A stretch of DNA of 64,000 nt from JARFQW01 sp963842955 (GTDB lineage Bacteria > Pseudomonadota > Gammaproteobacteria > Steroidobacterales > XN24). How positions within the stretch are numbered: position 1 is the first letter of the stretch; the number at the start of each line of letters is the position of its first letter. Positions 24,558 through 33,462 of the stretch are shown one piece after another. Under the pieces are notes generated by a model. The model was not told where the DNA came from, made no database searches, and worked only from the letters and a program-made list of their open reading frames with translations. The position numbers and the translations under genes are program-made. The stretch lies in contig CAWJIJ010000006.1 in NCBI GenBank assembly GCA_963842955.1, forward strand, positions 248,001 to 312,000, given 5' to 3'.

Positions 24558-25450
24558 TGGGTAACAAGCTGGGTTTTTCACTCATCCTGGTGGCGCTTGC
24601 GGCCGTGGTCTTGTCCATGTCCGTGTTCACGGTCGACGAGCGGGAGTTCGCCGTGAAGTTCCGGTTCGGCGAAATCATCCGGACCGACTATGCGCCCGGG
24701 CTTCATTTCAAGATTCCGTTCGTCAACAACGTCAAGAAGTTCGAGAAACGCATCCTGACGCGGAACAATCCCAATGAAGAGTTCCTGACGTCGGAGAAAA
24801 AGAACCTCAACGTGGACTTCTACGTGAAATGGCGCATCACCGACGTTGGCCAGTATTACCGGGCAACAGCGGGTAACGAAGGCATCGCGACCAGTCGTCT
24901 CATCGAAATCGTCAAGGACGGGATTCGCGCCCAGTTCGCCAAGCGAACGGTTCAGCAGGTCGTCACGGCTGATCGCCGGGAGTTGACCGACGATCTGATG
25001 AAATCGGCTGGCCAGGCGGCCCAGGAACTGGGTATCGAGGTAATCGATGTGCGGGTCAAGCGCCTGGATCTCCCTGACGAAGTCAGTGAGTCGGTGTTCA
25101 ATCGAATGCGCCAGGAGCGTGCACGCACAGCGTCTCAGCTTCGAGCCGAGGGTGCAGAGGAGGCGGAGCGAATTCGTTCCGACGCGGACAGGCAGCGGAC
25201 AGTGATTCTGGCCGAGGCTTATCGCGACGCCGAGAAGATCCGCGGTGAGGGCGATGCCAAGGCGGCGGAAACCTATGCCAGCGCCTACGAGCAGGACCGG
25301 GAGTTCTACAACTTCCACCGCAGCATGCAGGCCTATCGGGAAACGATGGGGGGAGACGGCGATGTCCTCGTGCTGGAGCCGGACAGTGAGTTCTTCCGCT
25401 ATCTGAAGGAGCCCTTTGGCACCCAACAGGCCCCGATGTCCGACAACTGA
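24557..25450 (+). CDS. hflC: FtsH protease modulator HflC
   Basis: A 297-residue SPFH/band-7 protein, partner of HflK. The N-terminal membrane helix (FSLILVALAAVVLSMSVFTV) is followed by the SPFH domain (VKFRFGEIIRTDYAPGLHFK, NVDFYVKWRITDVGQYYRA) and a coiled coil rich in Glu/Arg (EEAERIRSDADRQRTVILAE). TAATG overlap with hflK means translational coupling. Length and order are those of E. coli. Confidence 0.96.
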   Translation: MGNKLGFSLILVALAAVVLSMSVFTVDEREFAVKFRFGEIIRTDYAPGLHFKIPFVNNVKKFEKRILTRNNPNEEFLTSEKKNLNVDFYVKWRITDVGQYYRATAGNEGIATSRLIEIVKDGIRAQFAKRTVQQVVTADRRELTDDLMKSAGQAAQELGIEVIDVRVKRLDLPDEVSESVFNRMRQERARTASQLRAEGAEEAERIRSDADRQRTVILAEAYRDAEKIRGEGDAKAAETYASAYEQDREFYNFHRSMQAYRETMGGDGDVLVLEPDSEFFRYLKEPFGTQQAPMSDN

Positions 25451-25470
25451 GACCGTCGCGCGAGTCATCC

Positions 25471-25662
25471 ATGGACTGGAATGATTTTCTTTCGGCCCTG
25501 GCGCTCGTCATGGTAATCGAGGGCCTGATGCCCTTCGCCAATCCCGAGGGTTCCAGGAGAGCCATGCTGACAATCGCCCAGATGCCCGCGCGAACGCTTC
25601 GGACCATCGGGCTGGTCAGCATCGTCGCCGGTCTCGGGTTACTCTACCTGGTGCGCGCCTAG
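25471..25662 (+). CDS. DUF2065 small membrane protein (YjeT-like)
   Basis: A 63-residue protein with two hydrophobic helices (FLSALALVMVIEGLMPFANP and TIGLVSIVAGLGLLYLV) around a short basic loop, the DUF2065 pattern of E. coli YjeT. It sits between hflC and purA as in E. coli, 20 bases after hflC and 18 before purA, and is surely in the same operon. Its function is unknown; the position suggests a link to HflKC or membrane quality control, but that is only inference. Confidence 0.9.
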   Translation: MDWNDFLSALALVMVIEGLMPFANPEGSRRAMLTIAQMPARTLRTIGLVSIVAGLGLLYLVRA

Positions 25663-25680
25663 ATCCGGAGCCCGGCAGCC

Positions 25681-26973
25681 ATGTCCAAGAACGTGATCGT
25701 GATCGGTACCCAGTGGGGTGATGAGGGCAAGGGCAAGGTCGTCGACCTGCTCACGGACCGGGCGGCCGCCGTGGTGCGTTTCCAGGGTGGTCACAATGCG
25801 GGCCACACGCTCGTTATCGACGGCGAGAAAACCGTCCTGCATCTGATTCCATCGGGCATTCTGCGGGACGGCGTCGCCTGCCTGATCGGCAACGGCGTTG
25901 TCGTGGCCCTGGATGCGCTACTTACCGAAATGGATGCGTTGCTCGCACGCGGGGTTCCTGTCGACGAGCGGCTCAAGATCAGTCCCGCCTGCCCGGTGAT
26001 TCTCCCGTCCCACGTGGCCCTGGATCTGGCGCGCGAGAAAGCCCGCGGGGCCGCCGCCATCGGGACCACGGGGCGGGGCATCGGCCCGGCCTACGAGGAC
26101 AAGGTGGCGCGCCGCGCCGTCCGCATCGGTGACCTTTTCCATCGGGAGCGGCTGGCGTCGAAGCTGGGAGAGGTGCTGGACTACCATAATTTTGTTCTGC
26201 GGAATTTCTTTCAGGCTGAACCGGTGTCCTTCCAGGCGGTCCTGGAAACCCACCTGGAGATGGCGGAGCGAATCGCGCCCCTGGTGGCCGACGTTACGGA
26301 GATGCTGCACGCGTATCGCGCCGAAGACCGGAGCGTCCTGTTCGAGGGGGCGCAGGGAGCGTTCCTGGATATCGATCATGGGACCTATCCATTCGTCACG
26401 TCGTCGAACACGACGGCAGGGGGCGCGGCCACCGGGACGGGAGTCGGGCCCTGCAGCTTCGACTATGTGCTCGGGATCGTGAAGGCTTACACGACCCGCG
26501 TGGGCGCCGGGCCGTTTCCGACCGAACTCTTCGACGAAATGGGCGAGCACCTGGCCCGCGTGGGGCACGAGTTCGGCGCGACCACGGGCCGCCCCAGGCG
26601 CTGTGGCTGGTTCGATGCGGTTGCCCTGCGGCGTTCGGTCCAGATCAACAGCGTGTCAGGGCTGTGCGTTACGAAACTCGATGTGCTGGACGGTCTCGAT
26701 ACGCTCAAGGTCTGCGTCGGGTATCGCTCGGGAGGGTCAGCGACGGCGTTCCCGCCCACGGGAGCGGAGGCCTACGCCCAGTGCGAACCGGTCTACGAAG
26801 ACCTGCCCGGTTGGAAGACATCGACCGTGGGGATAACCCGTTACGACGATCTGCCCGACAACGCCAAGGCGTACCTGGCCCGGATCGAAGCGGTGGTGGG
26901 CTGTCCGGTAGCCATCATTTCGACCGGCCCGGACCGGGCCGAGACAATCGTTCAGCGTCACCCGTTTGACTAG
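25681..26973 (+). CDS. purA: Adenylosuccinate synthetase
   Basis: A 430-residue enzyme forming adenylosuccinate from IMP and aspartate with GTP. Diagnostic segments are VIGTQWGDEGKGKVVDLL (catalytic Asp, GTP/Mg binding), FQGGHNAGHTLVIDG (catalytic His), GTTGRGIGPAYEDKVARR, LFEGAQGAFLDIDHGTYPFV, STTGRPRRCGWFD-like TTGRPRRCGWFDAVAL and the C-terminal STGPDRAETI. It ends the hfq-purA block and overlaps the next, convergent gene by four bases. Confidence 0.97.
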   Translation: MSKNVIVIGTQWGDEGKGKVVDLLTDRAAAVVRFQGGHNAGHTLVIDGEKTVLHLIPSGILRDGVACLIGNGVVVALDALLTEMDALLARGVPVDERLKISPACPVILPSHVALDLAREKARGAAAIGTTGRGIGPAYEDKVARRAVRIGDLFHRERLASKLGEVLDYHNFVLRNFFQAEPVSFQAVLETHLEMAERIAPLVADVTEMLHAYRAEDRSVLFEGAQGAFLDIDHGTYPFVTSSNTTAGGAATGTGVGPCSFDYVLGIVKAYTTRVGAGPFPTELFDEMGEHLARVGHEFGATTGRPRRCGWFDAVALRRSVQINSVSGLCVTKLDVLDGLDTLKVCVGYRSGGSATAFPPTGAEAYAQCEPVYEDLPGWKTSTVGITRYDDLPDNAKAYLARIEAVVGCPVAIISTGPDRAETIVQRHPFD

Positions 26974-28643
26974 TCGCCTTCTCCCGGCATCGCAGATTGT
27001 CCATCGCGTCCCGCTGATCCGTAGCCCAATCGAGCCGCAATCGGATCCAGGCGCGGGAGTACCGGGCGCAATGACGGTGCGTAGTGGCGCCAGCGGCCGA
27101 TAGAGCGACGATACAGCGGGCGATTGACCTGGGACCGGCTCGGCGTGTCGACGAGGCGGTTGGCCAGTCCGGCCCGGTAGTCTGTGACCTCGGCTCTCCA
27201 GGGGAGGTCGAGAGCCCCCAGGAGCGTTCTGGCTTCGGTTTCCAGGTCCTCCACCACCGACTCGTAGCGAACCGGGTGCATCCTGGGCGACAGGCGTTCC
27301 AGCGTATCCAGGACGTTGCTCATTACTGCCACGTAGTAGGTCGCGGTGGTGTCCAGTTCGAGGAATTGGGCCATGGCGGCGTTCAGTCGGAAGCTCTGCA
27401 GGAAACAACTCAGGCAGACGTCTCGGGGGTCGCGCAACGCCAGGATGATGCGCGCCTCCGGAAAGAGGCTCGTGATGAGGGGCAGAAAGACACTGTTGAG
27501 GGGCAGCTTGTCCACAACCAGCTGGCCGTCCCGGGCGCCGGCCTCGGACCGTGAATGTTCCAGGTAGCGCCTTCTGACCTCGTGGCGCAGCATTCCCTCC
27601 GGATCTGTGAGGCGGTCCAGTGCCGCCGGACTACCCAGCCATGGCGCAACCAGGGGCGCGACCAGGTCGCGTTCCTCGATTGCGGCGACGTCCGGATGCC
27701 GTCTCAGGATCTGTTCCGTCAGTGTGGTGCCGGAACGGGGGAAACCGAGCAGAAAGACCGGCGGAGGGTTGATGACGCTGTCTTTCGCGCTGACGGCTTT
27801 GTGTGCAGCAGCCGGCCTGCCAGCCAGCCATTGGCCCATGATTTCGACCGCCGGTAGCGCGTAGGGGCCCTCGTCGCCCGCATGCTGCGAGAAGTAGCCT
27901 TCCGCAAGGATCCGGTTGCCGCGCTCGGCTGCGGCGAATGCCTCGGCCCAGTGCTCCAGCCGGTCGTGGGCCTGGGAGGCCAGGTAGTGGGCCAGCGCCC
28001 GGTTGACCGGGCCTGCAGCCGCACTGTCCGCGAGGGTCCGGGCGCTGTTCAGCGTCTGTTGCGGGTGGCCGGATCGCAGATCCAGATCGGCCAGGACCAG
28101 AAGGGCAACGGGCTCGGCCGGATCGATGGCCAGCGCGGCCAGGGCCTGTTCGCGGGCTTCGGCGAGGCGGCTCAGCCGCTCCAGGAGCTGCGCCTGCAGG
28201 GCATGGGCGGCGGCGGGCGCTGAACCGCCCGCGAGGAGGCGGGAGAGGCGTTCCACGGCCTCGATGTCCCGGCCTGCCTCCTTGAGTGTCAGCGCCAGGT
28301 TCATCACGGTGGAGGTATGAAGGGGGTCGACGTCTGCCGCGCGCTCCAGCAGAGCCAGGCACGCTGACGCATCTCCTCGCTGCCGGCTCACCAGGGCCAG
28401 GTTGACCAGCAGCTTGACGTTCATCGGCTCGACTTCCAGGGCGCGGAGCAGCCATTCCCCGGCAGCGTCGGGCTGGCCCCCTTCAAGGGCGATACGCGCT
28501 AACAGCTCGAGGGCCGCCCGGTGCCGGGGTTCGCGTTCCACGAGGCGCTCGCACGCAGCCCGGGCAACGGCTCGATCACCTGATTTGATGGCGTCGATGG
28601 CAACACGCCACAGTTGTCCCGGAGTGTCCGGCATCCGGGTCAC
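26970..28643 (-). CDS. TPR-repeat sulfotransferase
   Basis: A 557-residue protein. The N-terminal half (residues ~1-280) is TPR-like helical repeats (AARAACERLVEREPRHRAAL, LLRALEVEPMNVKLLVNLAL, ALAALAIDPAEPVALLVLAD). The C-terminal half is a sulfotransferase: the 5'-phosphosulfate loop FLLGFPRSGTTLTEQIL near residue 300 and the 3'-phosphate loop LALRDPRDVCLSCF near residue 420, then a protein-tyrosine-sulfotransferase-like end (YRAGLANRLVDTPSRSQVN). TPR-sulfotransferases use PAPS; their acceptors in bacteria are mostly unknown. It overlaps the upstream SMP-30-like gene by four bases, so the two are coupled. Confidence 0.88.
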   Translation of the reverse strand: MTRMPDTPGQLWRVAIDAIKSGDRAVARAACERLVEREPRHRAALELLARIALEGGQPDAAGEWLLRALEVEPMNVKLLVNLALVSRQRGDASACLALLERAADVDPLHTSTVMNLALTLKEAGRDIEAVERLSRLLAGGSAPAAAHALQAQLLERLSRLAEAREQALAALAIDPAEPVALLVLADLDLRSGHPQQTLNSARTLADSAAAGPVNRALAHYLASQAHDRLEHWAEAFAAAERGNRILAEGYFSQHAGDEGPYALPAVEIMGQWLAGRPAAAHKAVSAKDSVINPPPVFLLGFPRSGTTLTEQILRRHPDVAAIEERDLVAPLVAPWLGSPAALDRLTDPEGMLRHEVRRRYLEHSRSEAGARDGQLVVDKLPLNSVFLPLITSLFPEARIILALRDPRDVCLSCFLQSFRLNAAMAQFLELDTTATYYVAVMSNVLDTLERLSPRMHPVRYESVVEDLETEARTLLGALDLPWRAEVTDYRAGLANRLVDTPSRSQVNRPLYRRSIGRWRHYAPSLRPVLPRLDPIAARLGYGSAGRDGQSAMPGEGD

Positions 28644-29704
28644 TGTGCGACCTTCAGGCGTCCGATCCGGTCGTTGTGCAGCGAGCCCAGGTAGATAAAG
28701 CCTCCATGTTCCTCGGCACTGGTGATCTCCCGAAGATGTTGCCCATCGGGGTCGTGATAGCTGGCGAGTACCTGGCCGGTCTCATCGAGAGCGAGCAAGA
28801 GTCCGTAGTCAACGGGCCGGGGCTTCAGGCTGTCAGGCAGCCGGGAGATCATCCGTTTCATCCACGGTCGCGGGTGCGCGCGGTCCACGCTGGCCAGCCG
28901 CGGCGTGGGCAGTGCGACCCAGAAACGGCCGTTCCGGTTCCCGGAAATCCCGTCCGGAAATCCCGGGAGGTTGTCGACGAACACTTCTGCGGTCCCTTTT
29001 CCCGGTCCCTGTAGCCAGTAGCGCTGGATGCGGTAGGCCCAGGTTTCGTTGACCAGGATGAAATCCTCCTGGCTGGACAGGGCCACGCCGTTGGCGAAGT
29101 ACAGGCCGTCCAGCAGTACGCGGGTCTTGCCGGTAGCCGGGTCATAGGCGAGGAGGCGGCCATGGGGGCGCATCTCGAGGAGGTCCAGCACGTACTCGTC
29201 CTGGCCGAACCTGGAGCTTGCGTCGGAAAAATAGATGGTGCCGTCGGACCCGATGTCCAGGTCATCCGTGAAGCCGAAGGGCACGCCGCCGGCTGACGTG
29301 GAAAGAACAGTGAGTTCCCCGCCGGCGGAGATCGACAACAGCCCGCGCCACGCGTCGGCGACAATCAGGTTGCCGGCTGCATCGAAATGCAGGCCGAGAG
29401 GTCGTCCGCCGGTCGTCGCAAACGACTCCACCCGTCCGTCCGGCCAGACGCGAACAATGCGCCCGTCCTGGGTGCCGCCGTAAACCCGCCCCTGGTCGTC
29501 AACGGCTACGTCTTCCGGGCCATATACCTGGCCGGTGGCCAGGAGTTCCGCCGAGAGCAGGCGGTTGTTCGGCGCATAGACTCCGTCCATTGCCGGTGCG
29601 GGCGGCGGAAGCCAGGCGGCGGGATCGATGCGGCCCGGCCAGAGTGCCATTGCGGTCAGGCCAGCCAGCGCGGCAGCGAGCAGGAAAAGAAACCATCGAC
29701 CCAT
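28640..29704 (-). CDS. SMP-30/gluconolactonase/strictosidine-synthase-like beta-propeller protein
   Basis: A 354-residue protein with an N-terminal membrane anchor or signal (LFLLAAALAGLTAMALW) and a six-bladed propeller of the SMP-30/strictosidine synthase superfamily. GPEDVAVDDQGRVYGGTQDG, DAAGNLIVADAWRGLLSI, DIGSDGTIYFSDASSRFG, FANGVALSSQEDFILVNETW and NLPGFPDGISGNRNGRFWVA are its blade motifs; the arrangement resembles the human APMAP branch. It would face the periplasm and may hydrolyse lactones or esters, but the substrate is unknown. It is translationally coupled to the downstream TPR-sulfotransferase. Confidence 0.82.
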   Translation of the reverse strand: MGRWFLFLLAAALAGLTAMALWPGRIDPAAWLPPPAPAMDGVYAPNNRLLSAELLATGQVYGPEDVAVDDQGRVYGGTQDGRIVRVWPDGRVESFATTGGRPLGLHFDAAGNLIVADAWRGLLSISAGGELTVLSTSAGGVPFGFTDDLDIGSDGTIYFSDASSRFGQDEYVLDLLEMRPHGRLLAYDPATGKTRVLLDGLYFANGVALSSQEDFILVNETWAYRIQRYWLQGPGKGTAEVFVDNLPGFPDGISGNRNGRFWVALPTPRLASVDRAHPRPWMKRMISRLPDSLKPRPVDYGLLLALDETGQVLASYHDPDGQHLREITSAEEHGGFIYLGSLHNDRIGRLKVAQ

Positions 29705-29838
29705 CGGCCAGCCCGGCAGCGTTCGGAAGCCCCGATACTAGCGCTTGCCCGGGGGCGCCTGCCACGGTCGCCGGGCCGGATGATCGACAGGCCCTCCGCG
29801 GGTGGCGAAGACAGGACCTGGATCTGGCGCGTATGCTG

Positions 29839-30840
29839 CTAGAGGCCGCCGAGGCTGGCGAGCATCTTGCGGGTGTCCTCGCCGCAGCCGGCTTCGTCGG
29901 AGACGACCCGGTTTCGACCCGTGGCCTTGGCCTGGTAGAGCGCCCGGTCGGCGCGATGGACCAGCTCCCGTTCATTGTCTTCGGCGTGCAGGGCCGCGAC
30001 TCCGGCGCTTGCGGTCACGCATCCGCCCGGCATGGCCTCCGCGCCGTGGAAGGGGAACGCTTCCAGGCAAGTCCGGAGCTTTTCCGCCAGCCCCACGCCG
30101 CCGGTGAGCGTGGTCTCCGGGGCGAGCACTGCGAATTCCTCGCCTCCCCACCGGGCGGCCACATCGGAGTCCCTTATCGAGGAGCGGATCAGCTTGCCCA
30201 GCTGTTTCAGCAGAAGATCCCCGTGCTGATGTCCGAAGGTATCGTTGTAGAGCTTGAAGTAATCCACGTCGATAAAGATCAGCACCAGTTCGTGGCTCTT
30301 CCGGCGGGCCCGTTCGATCGCGTTGGTCAGCGATTCATTGAAATACAGCCGATTGTGCAGCGTGGTCAGGCCATCGCGGGTCGCCAGCCTGCGGAACACG
30401 TAGTTGACCCGTTCCAGCTCCTCGTTTTCGGACGAGAGTTTGCGGATCAGCGCATCCTTGCGTGCGAGCACGTTTGCCCGGCTCAGCGCATCCTGTACCG
30501 CATCGATCAGGAGGTTCGCGTCGTCTAAGGGCTTGGCAAGGTAATCCACTGCGCCCAAACGTATGGCCTGTCGGGCCGCGCCGGGACCGGGATCGGCGGA
30601 GGTGACGATCAGCTGGGTGGAGGGCCATTCGCGCAGGATCTCGCGCATCAGGTCAAAGCCGTCTCGGTCGTCGAGGCGGCCGTCACACACGACCACCGGG
30701 CATGGGTGCTGGCGGAGGATATTTACGGCGTCAGCCGCGGTGGCAGAGTGCGCCAGCGGATGGCCGGCGCCCGCCAGGGCCTCTATCGCGCGGGCCCGGA
30801 AGGCCGTGTCTGAATCGACGATGAGAATCCTGCGGCTCAT
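29839..30840 (-). CDS. Response regulator with GGDEF output (diguanylate cyclase)
   Basis: A 333-residue protein. The receiver domain is at residues ~4-115: VDSD (acidic pocket), VVVCDGRLDDRDGFDL with the phospho-acceptor Asp, and YLAKPLDD. After a coiled linker the GGDEF domain (residues ~155-315) has AARWGGEEFAVLAPE, so the active form GGEEF is intact, preceded by RDSD as I-site. It should make cyclic di-GMP on phosphorylation. No histidine kinase lies next to it. It follows the GAF-GGDEF-EAL gene by five bases in one leftward operon. Confidence 0.92.
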   Translation of the reverse strand: MSRRILIVDSDTAFRARAIEALAGAGHPLAHSATAADAVNILRQHPCPVVVCDGRLDDRDGFDLMREILREWPSTQLIVTSADPGPGAARQAIRLGAVDYLAKPLDDANLLIDAVQDALSRANVLARKDALIRKLSSENEELERVNYVFRRLATRDGLTTLHNRLYFNESLTNAIERARRKSHELVLIFIDVDYFKLYNDTFGHQHGDLLLKQLGKLIRSSIRDSDVAARWGGEEFAVLAPETTLTGGVGLAEKLRTCLEAFPFHGAEAMPGGCVTASAGVAALHAEDNERELVHRADRALYQAKATGRNRVVSDEAGCGEDTRKMLASLGGL

Positions 30841-30845
30841 GAGGG

Positions 30846-33077
30846 TCAGGCGCCGCGGAGTCCGCCTACCGGGGCCAGGAGACCCTGCAGTTGCTGTTCC
30901 GCTCCGCCGGAGATCTCTTCGAGCAGATCCTTCAGCGGCATCGGCCGGTCGATACCGAAGCCCTGCACGAAGTCCACACCGATGGCCTTGAGGCGCGTAC
31001 AGGTAGAGTCCGACTCCACGCCCTCGGCAATGGTCTCCAGCTCCATGATGCGTGCTACCTGCTGGATCGCAACGACCATGGACTCCGAGACCCGGCTCTC
31101 GTCGATGTCTCTGACAAATCCGCCGTCGATCTTCAGGTAGTCCACGGGCAGCGACTTAAGGTAGGCGAAGGAACTGAGTCCGGCGCCGAAGTCGTCCAGC
31201 GAGAACCGACATCCGCGGAGCCTCAGTTCCTCGATGAACCGACGGGCCTTGTCGAGATTCGCAACTGCGGCGGTCTCCGTGATCTCAAAGCAGATGAGGT
31301 TCTCCGGCACCCCGGTTTCCTCGAAGCAGGTGCCAAGGAAGTCCAGGAATGAGTCGTCGCCGATGGTCTGGCCGGACAAGTTGATAGCGAACAGGGCACG
31401 GCGCTGGATCAGCGTGTCGCGGAGCGGGGCGAGTTTCTCCAGCGCGTTTCGGACCACCCAGCGGTCGATCTCGGGCATGATCTGGTAACGCTCGGCCGTC
31501 GGAAGAAACTCCGCGGGCAGAATGTGGCGGCCGTTTTCTCCGACCATCCGCAGCAGCAGTTCGTAGTGAACATGGCCTGCACTCTCCTCGAGCCGGCCGA
31601 TACGCTGGGCGAAGAGCTCGAAGGCATCGCGCTCCAGAGCCTGGTTGACGGCATGGACAACATGCAGCTCGCTGTGCCGGCGAATGATGCTCGAGTCACC
31701 CACATCGAATACCTCGACGCGGTTGCGGCCGTGATCCTTAGCCGCCTTGCAGGCGACCTCGGCTGCGGCCATCACGTCAGAGGAGGCATCGGCTCCGTTG
31801 GCGGCAACGACGCCGACGCTGAGCGACATGCGTACGCTCTGGTCGCCCCGAACATAGTGGAGGTCCCGGGCGGCGGTGCACATCTTCTCCGCGAGTTCGC
31901 AGGCCGACTCCACCCTTGAGTGGGGCAGCAAAACCGCGAAGTCGTCGCCTCCCAGGCGACCGATGACATCGTCGGCGCTAAGCAGATCCTGCAAGATCGA
32001 CGCCATGCGAACGATGACTTCGTCCCCCGATCCATGGCCGAACGTGTCGTTGATGACATGCAGCTTGTCGATGTCGAGATGCAGCATGGCATGCCGGCCG
32101 GATGGATTTGCGAGTGTCGTCTTGAGGCGCGCCTCGTACTCGCGACGGTTGATGATCCCGGTCAGCAGGTCGTAGCTTTCCTCGACCAGGCGCGTCGCCC
32201 GGCGGGTGATCATTTCCGCGATGCGTTGCCCGCGCTGGGTCAGCCGACCCCGGTCCGGCCGGTCGAGCAGGGTCAGCATGCCGATGACCCGCCCGCCGCC
32301 AACGCGAATGGGGCAGGCGACGACCTGGTAGCCGAGGGGTTGGCGATCCTCGCTCACCGACGCGTCATCCGCGTCGATCGTGATCGTGGCGGCCTTGCGC
32401 GCGACCTTGGGATAGAGGGCCTGTAGCTGCCGGACAACCCGGCCGCCGTTCTCGACGGGGTGCTGAGCGCTCTGGACGGCGACCTGGATGTCCCTCTCGG
32501 GAACGATCACCGCCAGCAAGCTGACACGAAGCTGGCTGACACAGCGTTCCAGGAGTGCCTTGAGTTCGTCCCGGAGCCGCCCTTCGCCGCGGCTGCTGTC
32601 CTCGATATCGTAGAGCAGTTCCAGCTCCGCTTTCTGGGCCACGAGGGTCTGCTTCATGGATGTCATGGCCCGGGCCGTCTGCAGTTCGCGGGTGAACACC
32701 CTGAGCGCCGGTGCGATCAGTTTCGCCACGGTGCCAACTGCCTGGGGCTCGCCGTCGTTGGGGACCGGCAGCACGGTGACAAAAGCGCCCAGGGAGGCGC
32801 CGCCACTCGTGACCACGTCAAAGGCGTATGCGGTGCAGCCGGACGGCAGCACCATACGGACACCGGGCTGATCTTCGTCGCGATTCGCCAGTTGCCTCGA
32901 CAGGACCGTTTCCCAGGACTCCTTCAGATGATGAAGATGTTCCTCGGAACCGCTCCACAGCGGCAGTTTTGCGCCATTGAAGAAGGCGAACAGCTGGCTT
33001 CTGGGCAGGAGAGCCCTGAACAAAGGCAGCTGGCTGTTAAGACAGACTGCGCCATTGGATTCCGACTGGCTACTCAT
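30846..33077 (-). CDS. GAF-GGDEF-EAL cyclic-di-GMP turnover protein
   Basis: About 743 residues from ATG 33077 (an ATG at 33128 would add 17). The N-terminal part includes a GAF-like segment (ALLERCVSQLRVSLLAVIVP, then QVVACPIRVGGGRVIGMLTL). The GGDEF domain reads GRLGGDDFAVLLP, with no RxxD I-site before it. The EAL domain has ELL instead of EAL (HYELLLRM) but keeps the other catalytic residues: Asn in INLSGQTI, Glu in CFEITETAA, DD in LDDFGAGLSSF, Lys in LKIDGGFV, Glu in AEGVE and Gln in VQGFGI. Phosphodiesterase activity is therefore likely. No membrane helix is evident. It is the first gene of a leftward pair, divergent from nqrA. Confidence 0.92.
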   Translation of the reverse strand: MSSQSESNGAVCLNSQLPLFRALLPRSQLFAFFNGAKLPLWSGSEEHLHHLKESWETVLSRQLANRDEDQPGVRMVLPSGCTAYAFDVVTSGGASLGAFVTVLPVPNDGEPQAVGTVAKLIAPALRVFTRELQTARAMTSMKQTLVAQKAELELLYDIEDSSRGEGRLRDELKALLERCVSQLRVSLLAVIVPERDIQVAVQSAQHPVENGGRVVRQLQALYPKVARKAATITIDADDASVSEDRQPLGYQVVACPIRVGGGRVIGMLTLLDRPDRGRLTQRGQRIAEMITRRATRLVEESYDLLTGIINRREYEARLKTTLANPSGRHAMLHLDIDKLHVINDTFGHGSGDEVIVRMASILQDLLSADDVIGRLGGDDFAVLLPHSRVESACELAEKMCTAARDLHYVRGDQSVRMSLSVGVVAANGADASSDVMAAAEVACKAAKDHGRNRVEVFDVGDSSIIRRHSELHVVHAVNQALERDAFELFAQRIGRLEESAGHVHYELLLRMVGENGRHILPAEFLPTAERYQIMPEIDRWVVRNALEKLAPLRDTLIQRRALFAINLSGQTIGDDSFLDFLGTCFEETGVPENLICFEITETAAVANLDKARRFIEELRLRGCRFSLDDFGAGLSSFAYLKSLPVDYLKIDGGFVRDIDESRVSESMVVAIQQVARIMELETIAEGVESDSTCTRLKAIGVDFVQGFGIDRPMPLKDLLEEISGGAEQQLQGLLAPVGGLRGA

Positions 33078-33462
33078 ACGGATGGGTCCGTCCGTGGTCC
33101 CTGAACATAACGATGTGGAGAGTCGCACCGCCGGCCCGCGCAGTCTGTGGACCGGTTCGCATTTGAGTTATTCGGACCACCGGCGTGTGAACCCCGTCAC
33201 ATCCAGCCTCGGCGTCCCCCGGCGTTTGCCCTGGCCGACGATGGCTGCCAGCCTGGCCCGGATGCGCCGTGGCCGGCCAGCCCGTCGATCCTGGCGCCTG
33301 GACGGGTTTTGCTCCGGAGCCCGGGTTTCTCCCGGGTTTCTCCGAGGCCAAACCGGATTTGCCGGCCCGTGTCACATAAGGGGATTTCCGGACGCCACGT
33401 TTAACAGAATGCGCTAACGTGGGTGTTCGCGGGACAGTTCCCCACGCCGTAGCAACGCATCC
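33078..33462. other. Divergent control region between the GGDEF-EAL pair and nqrA
   Basis: These 385 bases hold no credible gene. They must contain the promoters of both directions, but I see no box good enough to place. An exact tandem duplication of the 11-mer CCCGGGTTTCT lies at 33320-33341. The ~100 bases before nqrA are less GC-rich (around TTTAACAGAATGCGCTAACG). Confidence 0.5.
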
